Origin: Gorsachius magnificus
Taxonomy: Eukaryota > Chordata > Aves > Pelecaniformes > Ardeidae
Reading direction: 5' to 3'
Length of the DNA: 64,000 nt
NCBI GenBank assembly: GCA_034008185.1
Contig: CM067081.1
Coordinates: forward strand, 188,745,510 to 188,809,509
How positions within the stretch are numbered: position 1 is the stretch's first letter; the number at the start of each line of letters is the position of its first letter. Of this stretch, positions 50,201 through 62,620 are shown piece by piece. The notes under the pieces are model-generated. The model did no database searches, was not told the origin of the DNA, and saw only the letters and a program-made list of their open reading frames with translations. Made by a program: the position numbers and the translations under genes.

Positions 50201-50707
50201 GATGTTTGTCCAGTGGCTGGTTGGATTTAAACATAACTTTGCTTTGTCCGGTGGCTGGTTTGATTTAAACCTAGCCATACAGAGCCACACGGGACTGCCT
50301 TGTAACCTCTGAGCTGCCCACTCACGGTTCCACCTTTCCGTGAAGGTGCAAGAAGAATGGGGTAAGTGCAGATCTCTGTTTTCCATACACATTTTTTTGA
50401 AGGCTGGGTATGTGTAGAGGGAAACAACTACATTTCTCTATTTGTGGCTGCATTTTATCTTAATCTCCCAGTTTTTCCTCCTAAACCTCAGACCTGCAAG
50501 TTTCCTTCTTCAGACACTTGATGTCAGGGCAGCACAAGCGAGTACTGTGTTTTTTGTATTCACAGGTTCAGCACCTGAGTGTATGTCTTGGCCCTTTTGG
50601 TTTATTAGCATGGGCAGAGCCTCCACGCCTGTTTGCTGAAAGTATCAAAGGTTTCTGTACGGATGCTGCTCTCTAACTAACTAGAGATTGGTGTCAAGAT
50701 CTGCAGT
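44254..50707. other. Non-coding DNA with a transcript-like 47.0-50.4 kb segment
   Basis: From 44.25 to 46.98 kb the sequence is AT-rich, apart from a small GC-rich patch at about 45.37-45.55 kb. From about 47.0 to 50.4 kb it is more balanced, with several open frames on both strands. The longest is a 188-codon frame on the - strand (46994-47560), and a 166-codon + frame covers 49036-49536. None shows a domain I recognise. The block could be a decayed retroelement, a processed pseudogene or a non-coding transcript. I cannot decide from sequence alone. Confidence 0.5.
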
Positions 50708-50880
50708 GAATGGTGCAACCAGGGAAGTGGTGGAGTCCCCATCCCTGGAGGTACTTAAAAGACAGGTAGATGAGGTGCTTAGGGACATGATTTAGTGGTG
50801 GGATGGCAGGGTTAGGTTAACAGTTGGACTTGATGATCTAAAAGGTCTTTTCTAACCTAAATGATTCTATGGTTCTATGA
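50708..50880 (+). mobile_element. CR1 LINE 3' end fragment
   Basis: The segment begins with the last codons of ORF2 (block AGGGAAGTGGTGGAGTC), passes through GTTGGACTTGATGATCT and ends in ATTCTATGGTTCTATGA, the octamer-type terminus of CR1. It is about 173 bp and severely 5'-truncated. The terminal motif differs from the copy at 38.3-39.9 kb (TTCTATGA versus TTCTGTGA), so it belongs to a different CR1 subfamily. Confidence 0.92.
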
Positions 50881-53800
50881 AAGCAGGATCTTTTCACTTG
50901 ATTGGAACTTTCCTACTGAAGCCCAAAAAATTGTTGAGTGATCATGTGGACATCTTCATCAGGCATTATGTGACTGATGGCACTGCTGTTCGCCCAGAGG
51001 TACTCTGCTAGGTAATTTATGATGGAGGCTTAATGGCTTGGTGCCATTCACAGTGTGAGTGTACATGTGGACTGTCATTCAACTGAAAAATGTAAAGTTT
51101 ACATATTTTATTTTTAATAATTATGCTCATCTACATTTGTTTTTGCCTGGCTTTCCCATGTCCTTCTGGATTCTTTCAAGTTCTGTATTTCTCTGTGGTT
51201 GAGAGGGAACTAAAATGCTACCTGGAATGCCTGTCTTGGTATTCTCACTTATCGCGAAAGCAGACCCTGTACCGGTCCTGCAAAGGAGAAAATTTCTCTA
51301 CTCTCAAGCAGTAAGGTGTTTCTCAGGTTGTGAACATACCTGTGGATTACACACCCTGAAAAATTCCAGTGGCTAGTAAGTAACCTTCTGCATTCTCAAA
51401 ATTATATTGAAAAACCCTAAAGGCTAGAAGCCACGTAAGCTTTAATTGTAGAGCACAGCACTGCAGCTCAGGAAGGTGCGGGGTGCAGTATGTACCAGCA
51501 CAATTTCAGCCCAGGGTGTCCTTTGATAATTAACAGTGCTGCCATTTCTAGTGGAATCTCTCTGTGTGTCAGCATCAGCACCAAAGAGAAGAGAGAAGAA
51601 AGAAAACGTACATAGCCCCTGATGAATACTGCTCTCCGCTGTGAAAACAGGATGGTGGATATAAAGAGAGCATGTGGCAGAATCTCCGTCCTCCCCATCC
51701 CTCTCCCCTTTTCTGTATAGGGTTGTGCATTTACATGAAGCCTGAAGAAAGAAAGTGGGTACTATTCTTTTTTACTAAAAATAGCCACAACAGCCTATTT
51801 TAGCCAATTAACAGAATGCTAATGTCTAACGTATGGAGAAAGCGTACTTCTGCAATCCTCCAACAGGAAATAAATATTCTGTCTCTTAAGAGACACCGTT
51901 CAGTAACAGATATCTCTGGACCTCATGACTTCTTATTCTCAAATCAATTTGTCCTCTACTCCCTTCTGTTCAGCCACTGAGTTTGATCTGCTATTGAGAG
52001 ATGGTATTTGCTGGCTCTTGCGGTTTTTTTCATTGCCACTGTTTTTAGCTGATCAGTTTCTTATGTCAGCATAGGACCATTGCCAGTATTGCTCTGAATG
52101 TCCTCAAGGAACAAAACACCCTTGGTTTTCTTAGATGTCATTTATTCTTCTTGAAGGCTTGGTCCTTAAGGTTAGGTATAACCTTGGTACAGATGCTATA
52201 ATGGCAAATTGGTCATCTGTCAGTCATCTTCTGTTTGAAATTTAATGCTGATTTTTATTTGGGTATTACACATCCTGTTTGCTCAATTGTAAACTGTATG
52301 CGGTTTCATATGAGAGACTGACTTAAGAAGATAAATAAATTGATGAAATGTTATGGTTGAGGATTGAAATGTGGGAGCTTTAAATAGGTGGGCATATGTG
52401 TGATGGTTCCACTTGGTAGCCTGATCATACAGCATATAGTTAAAATATTACATGCTTACTAGAGTACATCGTTGCTCTATTTCATTAAATGTTATGTATG
52501 TTCTGCTAACCAGTGGAGAAGATCTGAGCCCAGATTTTTAAAATGCCTGTTAAATTACCTTAAAGAAGCAAAACTAATTAACAAATCACAGTAACCACAA
52601 AAAGTTACAGGCTGAAATTTAAGCAGCCCTAAATATGTCTTGCTGGATACTGGAAAGTCATTGGATGACTACAAGAATGAGTTCTAGATAACATAAAACC
52701 TGCATTTACAAAGGCAAGGAATGGTGATCAATTGTAGTATCATGGAGAATAAACTTTCGCTGTCTAAAGTTGTCTGCCTTCCACTCTAATAACTGCTCTT
52801 TTGACTTCCTTTTGGTTCCTGCGTATGATATTTTGAGGTGTAGCTGTCTCTGTCTCAGTCATTTGTTCCCTGTAAGAGGTGGACTGGGCTGCGCCTGTCC
52901 CCTTGTCCCCAAGCACGCCTGGTGCTGCCTCCACACAGTGATTGCTTTGAGTAGTTGTGGTAAGTGCGTCTGTTCTGCTCTCATTCAGCTTGCCCTCTTC
53001 ACTAAATATGCTTAGTATTAAAATAAAAACAGATTTATTCAGAGGGACTTAACATGACGCTTCAGGTAGAAACATCATGTCGTGAATAGAAGAAAACAGA
53101 ATTCTAGTTTAAATTCAGTGGCTGAGTGTTTCTCCACTTGTTTTATCCCTCCTAGTTACATTTCTTAAGTTGTGTTTCAGGCGGGGATTCCATGTTCATA
53201 GCAAGTTGTTTTGCAAGTGTTGCCATCCCATCTGGGGAGCTGGGGCTTCATGAAGCCCTGGGAAGTGCCGTCAGACTTCTCTGTTCCTTTTATCCTGTGC
53301 CTCCCTTGGTACTGGCATTCAGGTGGGCACCTACAGAGAAGGGTGGAGGTGAGAGGGGTGAGACAGGACTCCTCCTCTGGCAAGAAGTGCTTACCTTTTA
53401 CACCTCTCCTGTGCTTTTATGTTAGCACTTTCCTTCTGTGCAAAGGTCTTTAACGTTTCTTCATAAAGAATTCCTAGTTGTTAAGATACTCTGGAGACTG
53501 ACAATATGATGTAACATTGTTAAAACTTAGTATAGCCATGGTCTTTGATTTTATGCCAGCTTTATGTAGACATCCTACATCGTAAACTTGGATGCATTAG
53601 TTAGCACTGAGGATGACCCTTACAGCTTGGTGTGGACATGCGCAATCTTAATCTTTTTTCCAGCTTTTGCTTGGATTTCTGCATCGCTCCTTATGCCTCG
53701 TAAGAAAATGAGATTTTCTTTTATATAAAAAAGCACCACATTTCTTCATCTGTCTCAGTCCCAGTTATTTAAGGAATGCTGCATGTGTCACCTTTCAGAA

Positions 53801-56800
53801 TCAGAATGGGACAGTAGAATGAATTCAGTCATTTCACACAGTGTTATCATACTTTTAGGAAGTCATGTAAAATTCAGAGGCATCAGAATGTATGAAGCTT
53901 TCATTGGTTTTGACATTTTTAAAAACCTTGTCTATAGGTTGAAGATTTGAGATACATATTTTTGAACTTTACTCCATCTCTGATATCAAGTACAGGTGTG
54001 GGGTTTTTCTTTTGAGGCATGAAGTTCTTTTAGAATTACATGGATTATATGAAAGCTGGTATAAAAATATTTGTAGTAACATTTTGAGAACTGGCAACAC
54101 CACAATGAATCTCAGTTGTACAAATATTACTGGTCTAAACTAAAAAGGCATAAGATAGTAAAAAAAATCATTCTTACAAGGGAAAGGGCATATGTTTAGA
54201 TCTTGTTGGCTTACAATAAAATCTCTTGTATCCATGTAGAGCTTCTTGACATACCTGTGAAATATTTTACATCAGAAGGTCTGTGACTGCTGGGTAGTGT
54301 GGACAGCAAAAAGGAGAAATTTTAAGGATTTTTAAGAGAGTACTCCCTTGGCATTAAATATCATACCTTACTTTTTCCCAGGTGTTCTTGTGCTCGTATC
54401 TCCTGCAGCTACCTATAAACTCCGGTCCCTTAATGCCATCTCAGTTTTCTATTTTTGTTGTAAATCTCTTTGTTCAGGAGGAACCTGTAGTGTTCCTTCA
54501 TTCTGTTAAACATAATGATAAAGAACATGAACGGAAGGAATGAAAGCAGGAGAGCTGCCGCTTGTACTGTGTGAAAGCTGCCCTTCTTTCTGAAGGAGAT
54601 ACAAAAGGCGGAGCAACATTTGAAGAGACTGCAGCTAGGAAAGAAATATGAAGAATTGTCAGAGGGTGGATCTCAAAGGTACTTCTGTAAATTTAAAATA
54701 ATGGAATGAAAAATTATTTAAGAAAGAAAAAACAGATTGAGAGGAAGTGGAGAAGATTACTGATGCAAAATAAATGGCTTTCAATTTTTTAGTATACTCT
54801 GTGATACTGTCTAACTTCAGTGTTGTCTAATTTCTGTGCATCAGCTCCCGTATTTCTTGGACTTCACTAAATCATTTCAGCATGCTAAGTTGATCAATAT
54901 GCTTTATTTTTTGTAGTTTTATTCATGGTGTTAGTTTTCTGCTGACTCCTGCCATTCTGAAGCAGGCCAGCCAGCAGTCCAGTAAACATGGGAAGGGAGC
55001 AGGCTGGGGAGGAAGGAGGTCATGAAGGACTGTGCTCAACAAGGAGGTGAGCTTCAGCTGTGGTGGGGTTGTGCCTGGAATCACCCGCAGAGCTGTTGTG
55101 CTAAGATCTGCTGTTGGAGCTGTCTTGCAGGTAGTTCTTGCAGTTTCAGAGGGTAGACAAGACTGTCGCGTGATAGGGAGAGGTCCTTTGGGTTTGTGGT
55201 AAGATGAAACAAGAAGCTTGGACTCTTTACCCTGCACAACTTTTCTCTAGTCTTAGGTTATTATGCAAGGCATTGCAGTTTACATGAATTGCTGATGTCA
55301 CCATATTGAAGTTTTAATTTGCCATAATGCCTAAATTTGCATAAAAACGTACTTGTGCTCAAAACAGTACCTTATGCTTTTCTAGATGTTGCCCGTCACA
55401 GAGAATCCACATCTTCCCAGTACCACAGATAGCACTTTCAATAGTGAACTAACTCAGCTGTCAAGGGGAGAAGATAGATGCTTCTCTGGCAGAACTGTGG
55501 CTATTTGCTGTGCGTAAAAAATTGGCTTGTGCTTTGCTGTGAGTAGGGAGAATGAAAATGGACTAAAAAAACAGTGTGGTCCGCAACCAGGAAACTTGCG
55601 CATCAGCAGCTTGGTGTGTGTCTAGATGTGGACCTGTAGCCTCCTGCAGATTTTTTGGCAGTATGTAGTGTCCATTGTGGGATCTTGGGTTGCTCTTGAC
55701 AGTGTATGCTTCTAGTTTGATAATAAATTATTCTTGAAAGCCACATTTCCATAGGAGGGTTGCTATATTCAAGGTTTGAGTTGGGAAGTCTGTGTCAAAA
55801 GTCCTGTGTTCTGAAAACCTTTTAAAGCTTAGTTTCAACCTTTAAAAGCTTGAACAACAGCTTTTCAAGTTGTTGTTGATGACAAAATGCTTAATCATCA
55901 TTAATTTGGAGCTAGGTAGTAGCCTGGCAACCTATCAATCTCACCAATGAAACCTGTCTCTACTGCTTCAATAATTTTGTTTTGCCCATCAGTTATCCCC
56001 TGAGATCTTTGGCCATTATGACTTAGAAGATAACCTTTAGGAAATGTCTACCTGGGAGTTTTGCTTGCAGTTTATTAGCAGGACCAAATGATCCTTTGTT
56101 CTCCAAATGTGTGCCCAGATACCATCTCTCTGCTCAAGTTCCTGCTCTTCTACTTTCAGGAAGTGTGAGACTTTCCTTTAAAAAACTTGTTAAAATGATT
56201 TAAGGGTTCTCAGTGTTGAGCTGGTGTTTTGTTTTGCTGTAGCCTTGCACGCACTAGAGACAAAGTAGTCTCGTTTCTCCCCCTTTTTTGGCATTTGCTT
56301 TAACTCAGGCTGAGTTAAACCTAACACCAGGTTACATAAAACTGTATGCACATCTATTTGGTAAATCCAGGAGCAGTCATTTTAATGGGACAACGATGGC
56401 TCAGTAACACGCACTTTTTTTCCTTTTATTGTTCTCTGTTTCCTCCCCACCTCTCCTAAGTACATAAATAAACAAATAACTCCCAAACCCTGTGCTTATT
56501 TCCATTGTGTAAACTGGAAGGAAGTGGTACACAAATGTAGGTACTGTTTACTGTGAGACAGATCGACCAGCATTTTGGCTGTAACCCTCAACTTGTCCCC
56601 TGATCTGCACAGAGCCTGTTAGGTTGTGTCGTGAGTTACTGATGTTTTATATGTAGGCTTTTGGGAAATAAGTAAAGCCTTTTTTTGGATGTGTGACAGC
56701 TATTTCAATTAGAGGATGCTGTGAAGGCACCTGGCTCAGGAGGGACCATCATGTCTTCACTAGGGACCACCATGAAGGTGGGAAGAAGTGGGAATCTGGG

Positions 56801-57413
56801 CTTGTATGACCAGAGTTGCGGTGTCGGAGCTACTGGATAGCCAATGCTCTGATGACACATACAGGACAGCAGACCCAGCATTTTCTGAGAAGTAAGGCTG
56901 AGCTAGGTCTTGGGAAGAAAAAAGCTCCTGTGTTTGAGAAAGTGAAGAGGGAATCAGGTCTGGAGTGGAGTGGAATTGTAGTTTCACAGACAGCTGATAT
57001 CTCCTTATGCTGTTGTCAGTTTGGAGAGTGGCTTCCCCCTGGCCCCTTGCACTCAGCCCACTGTCCTCTTCCCTCTTCTCACATACGTGAGCTTGTGACC
57101 TCTCTTGGGCTGGATCTGGAGCTCAGCAGACCCTTCTGTGGGTCAAATTAACTCAGCAAAACAGCAGAAAACCAACCTGGCAAAAAGCCTGGGTATGATT
57201 TCTGCTGTTCCAGTGAATTGAATTGCCTCACAGAGAGGGCTCTGAGATTGCAGTAGGCAGCATAAGGTAAGCAATAGGAGCCAGTGCCTGGAATGGGAAA
57301 GCAGAGGGAGGAGAGGGGAGAGTATTCCCTTTGTGGTAGTAGTGAGCTGTTAAATCTGCTTGCCCCATCTTGAGAAGTAACTCTGTGAACATTGCTTGGC
57401 CTTAAAAAAAAAT
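50881..57413. other. Non-coding DNA, no gene recognised
   Basis: AT-rich sequence without recognisable exons, RNA genes or transposons. Open frames are under 112 codons. The stretch at about 52.3-52.65 kb is rich in TTAAT-type motifs and low in simple repeats, so it is a possible conserved non-coding element, but this is only an impression. Confidence 0.55.
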
Positions 57414-57438
57414 CACCTACATCATTCTGATGTAGGTG
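57414..57438. repeat. Perfect 11 bp hairpin palindrome
   Basis: CACCTACATCA at 57414-57424 and TGATGTAGGTG at 57428-57438 are exact reverse complements separated by TTC. An A run precedes the left arm. It could form a tight stem-loop in DNA or RNA. There is no sign that it is a transcription terminator in this eukaryotic context. Confidence 0.9.
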
Positions 57439-60400
57439 GTCACTGTATCTCTGAGGATGGTGTTCTTGTAAAACAGTGGGCAGAGTGACTGTGAAATCTC
57501 TTAATTGAAAAACCTAATAATAACTAATGGAGTTTGAAGCAGAAGAAACCAGAGGCTGTGGCAGCTTGCTCAAAGCCAGCATGGCAGTTGTACAGATGCA
57601 GGCCGGGATGCATCTGAAGAAAGGAGCTTCTGTGTAATTTTACTTTGGTAGCTGAATTTCATCTTTATTAAAAGTCTTCATGCTTAAAGTATTTAGTGCA
57701 TTTTTTTTTTCTGATGGCCAACCACGTTATTGGTTCTTTCCAAACCATATTTTTGCTGGCATGCACATCGTAGCAAGTAATCAGTTTTTCCAACTCAGCA
57801 CTTCTCCCATTTCTTGGTGATATACCATATGATACTGCAACACCTACCTTGTTACATGCCGTATAATTGCACTCTGTCCCTTTTCTATAAGCTAAAATCA
57901 CATGCTCATGTTTGGGTTGGTCCTTCTTTTTCAGAAGTCTATATATGATGCACATTAGTACGGTATCTGAGCAGCTGTATTGATGAGGTTGCTAAATTGT
58001 CAAAAGATTTGCTAAGTGTTTTAAGCATTTCCTTAAATATTATTTGTAACCTACCAAAAGAAAACTTTATGCTTCCTACATGTGGGAGGGGTGTATTTCT
58101 ATCTGATGTAAAAAAGTCACATACATGCATTTACTTGTCTTTAAATGTCAAGGTATTTTTCTAAAAAAGAACAGCAGGAGTTTTGTTTTTTAAAAGAGAA
58201 TTAGGTTGATCAAAATGTTTACTTCTGGCACTTGGCTTTTTATAGTCTCTTTACTTTTTTGTTGCAAAACAGCAAATTAAGTAGAGTCTGAAATCAGTAC
58301 AAGACTGCAGTTTTGATATGAGGAGATCAAATGGCTTCAAAGCTCACTGTTTTTCTCTTCATAGCAGTCATAGCATTGAATTGTTAAATTGCTATTTGAG
58401 AGTGAAGTTCCACTGAATAGTGTTGTGTTACAATAAAAATAAGATAAAATAGTAAATGGCCTGCAATTTGAGAAGATTTGCTTAAAATTGGTTGATTACT
58501 TTAAAATCAGATCCCCGAATCGTAGAACCTTGATAACAGCCTCCATGTTTTTAAAGAAGGCTGTTTGTAGCAAAAGGAAGGGATCTTTAAAGAGTCACTG
58601 ACTTATTTCATTATAGATATTTAATAATAGTAACACTACAATAATTAGTGATACATGGATTGATTCTACCTTTGTCATCCATTCTTAGGAAAGGACTCAA
58701 GGATTCTCCTCAGTGTGCAGAGCTTGCCCTGACCAAGGGGACAAAACTGCCTTCGCGATGTCTGATTTTGATTTAGGACACTTAGTCAGGGGGAAAAAAA
58801 GGGTAAAAAATAGAGCAATTGGTGGCGTTAGGTATGCGTTTCCTTCTCGTGCTTCCAAGTTCAGCAGAGTGTTGTGCTGTGCTTCTCTTTTTCGTGCATT
58901 GTGGAAACCGCTTGACTACCCTGCAGAGCTTAGCATCACTGAATGGTGCAGAGGGAGATGCCACAGCTGGTTCTTCCCCCAAGGAGGCACTAAGATGTGA
59001 TTTGTATTTCTGAAGAGTGCTTGGGGCTAAATGATGTTTGGTGCACCTCAGTGAAGAAAACAGTATTTATCTAGATAACTACATCATTGCTCCTGTAAAG
59101 TCAAATTTTTGTTTGGGAGTCACCTATGATGGTTAGTCCATTTATTCAGAGGGAGCAGACTAAAGGTTCATATAAGTGGACACCAGCCATTTACTTAAAA
59201 CGATCTTTTGGGTTTGTAGAGTTTGAATATAATTGAAAATTTCTGTAGTATGTAGGCTGTTACTTCCTTGACTTTTGTCTTCTCTGTTTTCATCTTGCTA
59301 CCCAGTCCTTAACATTATCTATGCAGGATATAATTGTGTTCCTTTGTGAGTTCGGAGGATAGCAGAGAAATATGCAAAAATAATTTTGTTGGTGCTTATA
59401 AGAGCACTTCTGTGTACTGATGTGCAATGGAATATAAAGGAATATTCCTTGGATGTACAAAAATGTGGAGATTTTTCCTTCACAGGTGTTCACTGTCCCA
59501 ATCACAGAAGAGTGGATGTTAAGATCTGCTAGCCTGCAGATACATGCTTATCATGCAAAGGAGGGAAAATTCTCAAACGACAAAGAAAACCTGTGTTGTG
59601 AGGCATTATAGAGTGTATCGGGATACTGTGTAATGTTGCAGTGAGCTAAAAACCTGCTTGGGAAACTGTCATTTGATATCAAGGATGTGGTATTGCTTTT
59701 TAAACTTCCAATAGATACTAGAATTTCTGGGGGGCTATTGGAAAGAAGCATATCCTCACTTTGAAGCTTTTTCCTGGTAGGTGCCATGCTGTTGTAAATT
59801 TAACTGACCCTAGGAGTATTGGTCTTTGAGAGCATATAAGAATAGGATTTATGGTTCTGAGTTAATAAAATATGCTGATGCCACTGTAAGCCCTATTTAG
59901 ATAGACAGCAGTAATCTCTGTTGAGCAGTATGAAACCGTCTGTCTCTAAGTAGTGGAAACCTAATAGTTCACAGCAAGGTTGTACCACATCCAGAGATGA
60001 GAAAAATGTGTCTGAAGTCAGAGGAGTTTTAGCTGCATGGTTTTATTTTCTTGTGTAATTGTGTTCTTTCTCCTGTCCTAATATTGTACATTATGTCAAG
60101 TAAACAAGATACCCAAAGTGCACAAAGGAAAAGGTGCTTTTTAAAGTTCATAGTGTACCTTGTTTTTGCTAGCTTAGCACAAGCAATAAGATTCTTCTGA
60201 ATCTACGAGGTGAATACGAAGTACGTGGAATTGGTGTTAAAGGTGGAGTATGCTGTGTGTTCCCCATTCAGTTAAATAATGAGATGTATTAAGAACTCTA
60301 ACATATTGCCACATTGTGTGTTTTGCACGGTATAAAAATGCTCTTTCCAAGTTTTTATCTTCCATGGAAGGAGTTGATAGAATTATATGTTTGGAAAGAT

Positions 60401-61955
60401 AACTTTGAATTTGTAATTTTTCTATTGTGTTTGAAATATTTGACATTTAAATACGTGGTTGTATTTACATATGTTGCATTTTCATTACAGCTAATCCTCT
60501 TGAAACTTGGTTGGCAGATGCCTTAAGCAGTTCTGTAAAATTGGGACAGATACAGTGTTCTGCAACCTTGGAATCTAATTGCAAATAAAGAACATTTTGT
60601 AATTGTGTTTTTCCAGTCTTTAAGATTCCCACTTTTAAAATTTAAAAGAATTCCTGTGTGTAAACAGTAGGGAAATAGACTTTAGTAGGGAGATTAGTAT
60701 CTCAAAATTCACTAATTGGCACCTTATTTTAACATAAAATATTAATAATCTAGATTTTATATGCTGCAAGCATAAAGATTACCTCTGTATGCTACTTAAT
60801 GTATTAAGTAAACAAGTCTGTGTGAAGAAACCATTCTGCGTGCATTATGAGGCACACGTCTTTTGACAAAAGGCATCAGCTTTTAATATAAAGTCTGAAT
60901 GATTGCTTTATAATTTGAAAGGAGAGTAGAATAAGAAATCATTTCTTTGACAAGCTTTTTTATAGTCCACAAATACATGGTGTCCATATGTGCTGGGATT
61001 GTGGGTTTTGTTTTGGGGCTTTTTAAAACAAATATCCTCAGCATTTTTTTACCACCTTTTCCTAGCTTTTGATTTATTCAAATGGTGAAAATTATAGCTA
61101 AATATAACCAAATATGTTTTGTTCTGTAATAAAAGAACTAACTTAACAAATGCCTTTGCATTCACAGAATTCAACATTAATAGTATTTGAATTTAGACAG
61201 TCCAAAATACTAGGAGAAAATCTGTGTAACTGCAGCCTATGCTTTATGACATACTAATTGTAAAACTTATCCTGCAATATGGAGTTGAAGGTTTTTTCTT
61301 TTAAAGTTGAATTCTAATTTTTTTTTTTAACTCAGATTGCATTACATTTAGAAAGAGTGTCCAACAGTTCCTTCTCTCTTCCAAAAAAATTGTTCTTGCC
61401 GTCTGCTCCCACTTGTGTTTCATCCTAACAGTGTCTGGATTCATCCGTTCCACATCACCGATGCTCCTTACGCAGGACAGCACTCTCCCTGGCTTCCCAT
61501 ACAGGGGTGAGCTGTGTGCTCTGCTGGGACCCCCCCGTTAGGTAGTGATTACATCCTATTTAGATGTTTAAAGTTAGGCAGGATGAATCTGATTTTAGTA
61601 TTGCATAATGGTGAGTAGAAGATGGTCCAAAACTAACTTCTTTGACCTGGTGTTTTCAATTTACTCTTTGGCTCTCGGTCCGCTCCTTGTTAATTCCTCT
61701 TGTCTTTGCTTTTGCATCTTCTTTTATCCTAAATAGTTCCCCTGAGGTACCTGTTTTCCCTGGCAAGAGTGCAAATGGTGCTCCAGGTGGCTCACGTGAT
61801 AGCTTCTCAGAACATGCATTCTTACAAACCTTTCGCACCTTTTTTTTTTGCTAGGTTGCTAGATTTGGAGAAAGCCCCTATACTTACTTAAATGTTGAGG
61901 CTGATGCTTCGGGAACAGTAGATGCTAACCAATATGACTTTTTTCCAGTCTTCTC
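57439..61955. other. Non-coding DNA, no gene recognised
   Basis: AT-rich sequence with frames no longer than about 95 codons and no familiar domain. Scattered A and T homopolymers are present. Nothing further is supported. Confidence 0.55.
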
Positions 61956-62620
61956 TGTACACTCCCTCCGTGCGCCGCCTCCTCTTCTGGCTGTGCTGCG
62001 GGTCCCCACCTCCCAGGTGTGCCCAGGGCCACCAGCCGCTCGGCGGCAGCACTTCGTGTTCAAGTGTCCGACGGCTGTGTTGAGCTGGCTCTTATTGCTT
62101 CCTTAGATAGCTCCTCTACCTTTTCAAAAGTAGAAAGTTTGTTCACCGTATTTTTCGGTACATGTGTTTCTGACACGTTGGTGGTTTGGCTGCGTTGCGG
62201 TCCTGAGTCTCCCGCGCTTGGTGGTGCCCTGTCGGAGGGAGGATTCCCCCTACAGTCATGGTGGCATTTTAAAATTGGGCTTGATGAATGTGCTTGTTAC
62301 TGCTTTTGTTAGCCAAACCCCGAGACACAGTATCTGATCCCAAAATATGTAATTTGTTTAAATACTGCCAAGAGAAAGAGCAGTCGATCACAGAGGGATA
62401 AAGGAGCCCTCGGCTCCTGCAGCGGCCATGTTGGGGAAAGCTGTTCTGGGCTTCGTGGAGATGGCGGGCGTCCGCCCTCACCCCTGAGCGCCAACAAGGT
62501 GTGTAAGGTTTATTTCCACCTTTTTCCCCATCTCTGTCACCCTTGGACATCCCCTGGGCGGCCATGAGGGACGGGCACCCCCGCCATGCCGAGGCGGCCC
62601 TGTGGGAGCGGAGGGCAGCA
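61956..62620. other. Moderately GC-rich patch in AT-rich DNA
   Basis: GC and CpG content rise at about 61.96-62.05 kb and again at about 62.40-62.60 kb, with AT-richer sequence between. The second part contains GCGGCCATGTTGG and GGCGGCCATGAG, both with the GGCCATG core bound by YY1-type zinc fingers, and GAGATGGCGGGC, which resembles the same factor's site in the other orientation. A small alternative promoter or enhancer is possible. No coding exon is recognised. Confidence 0.35.
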
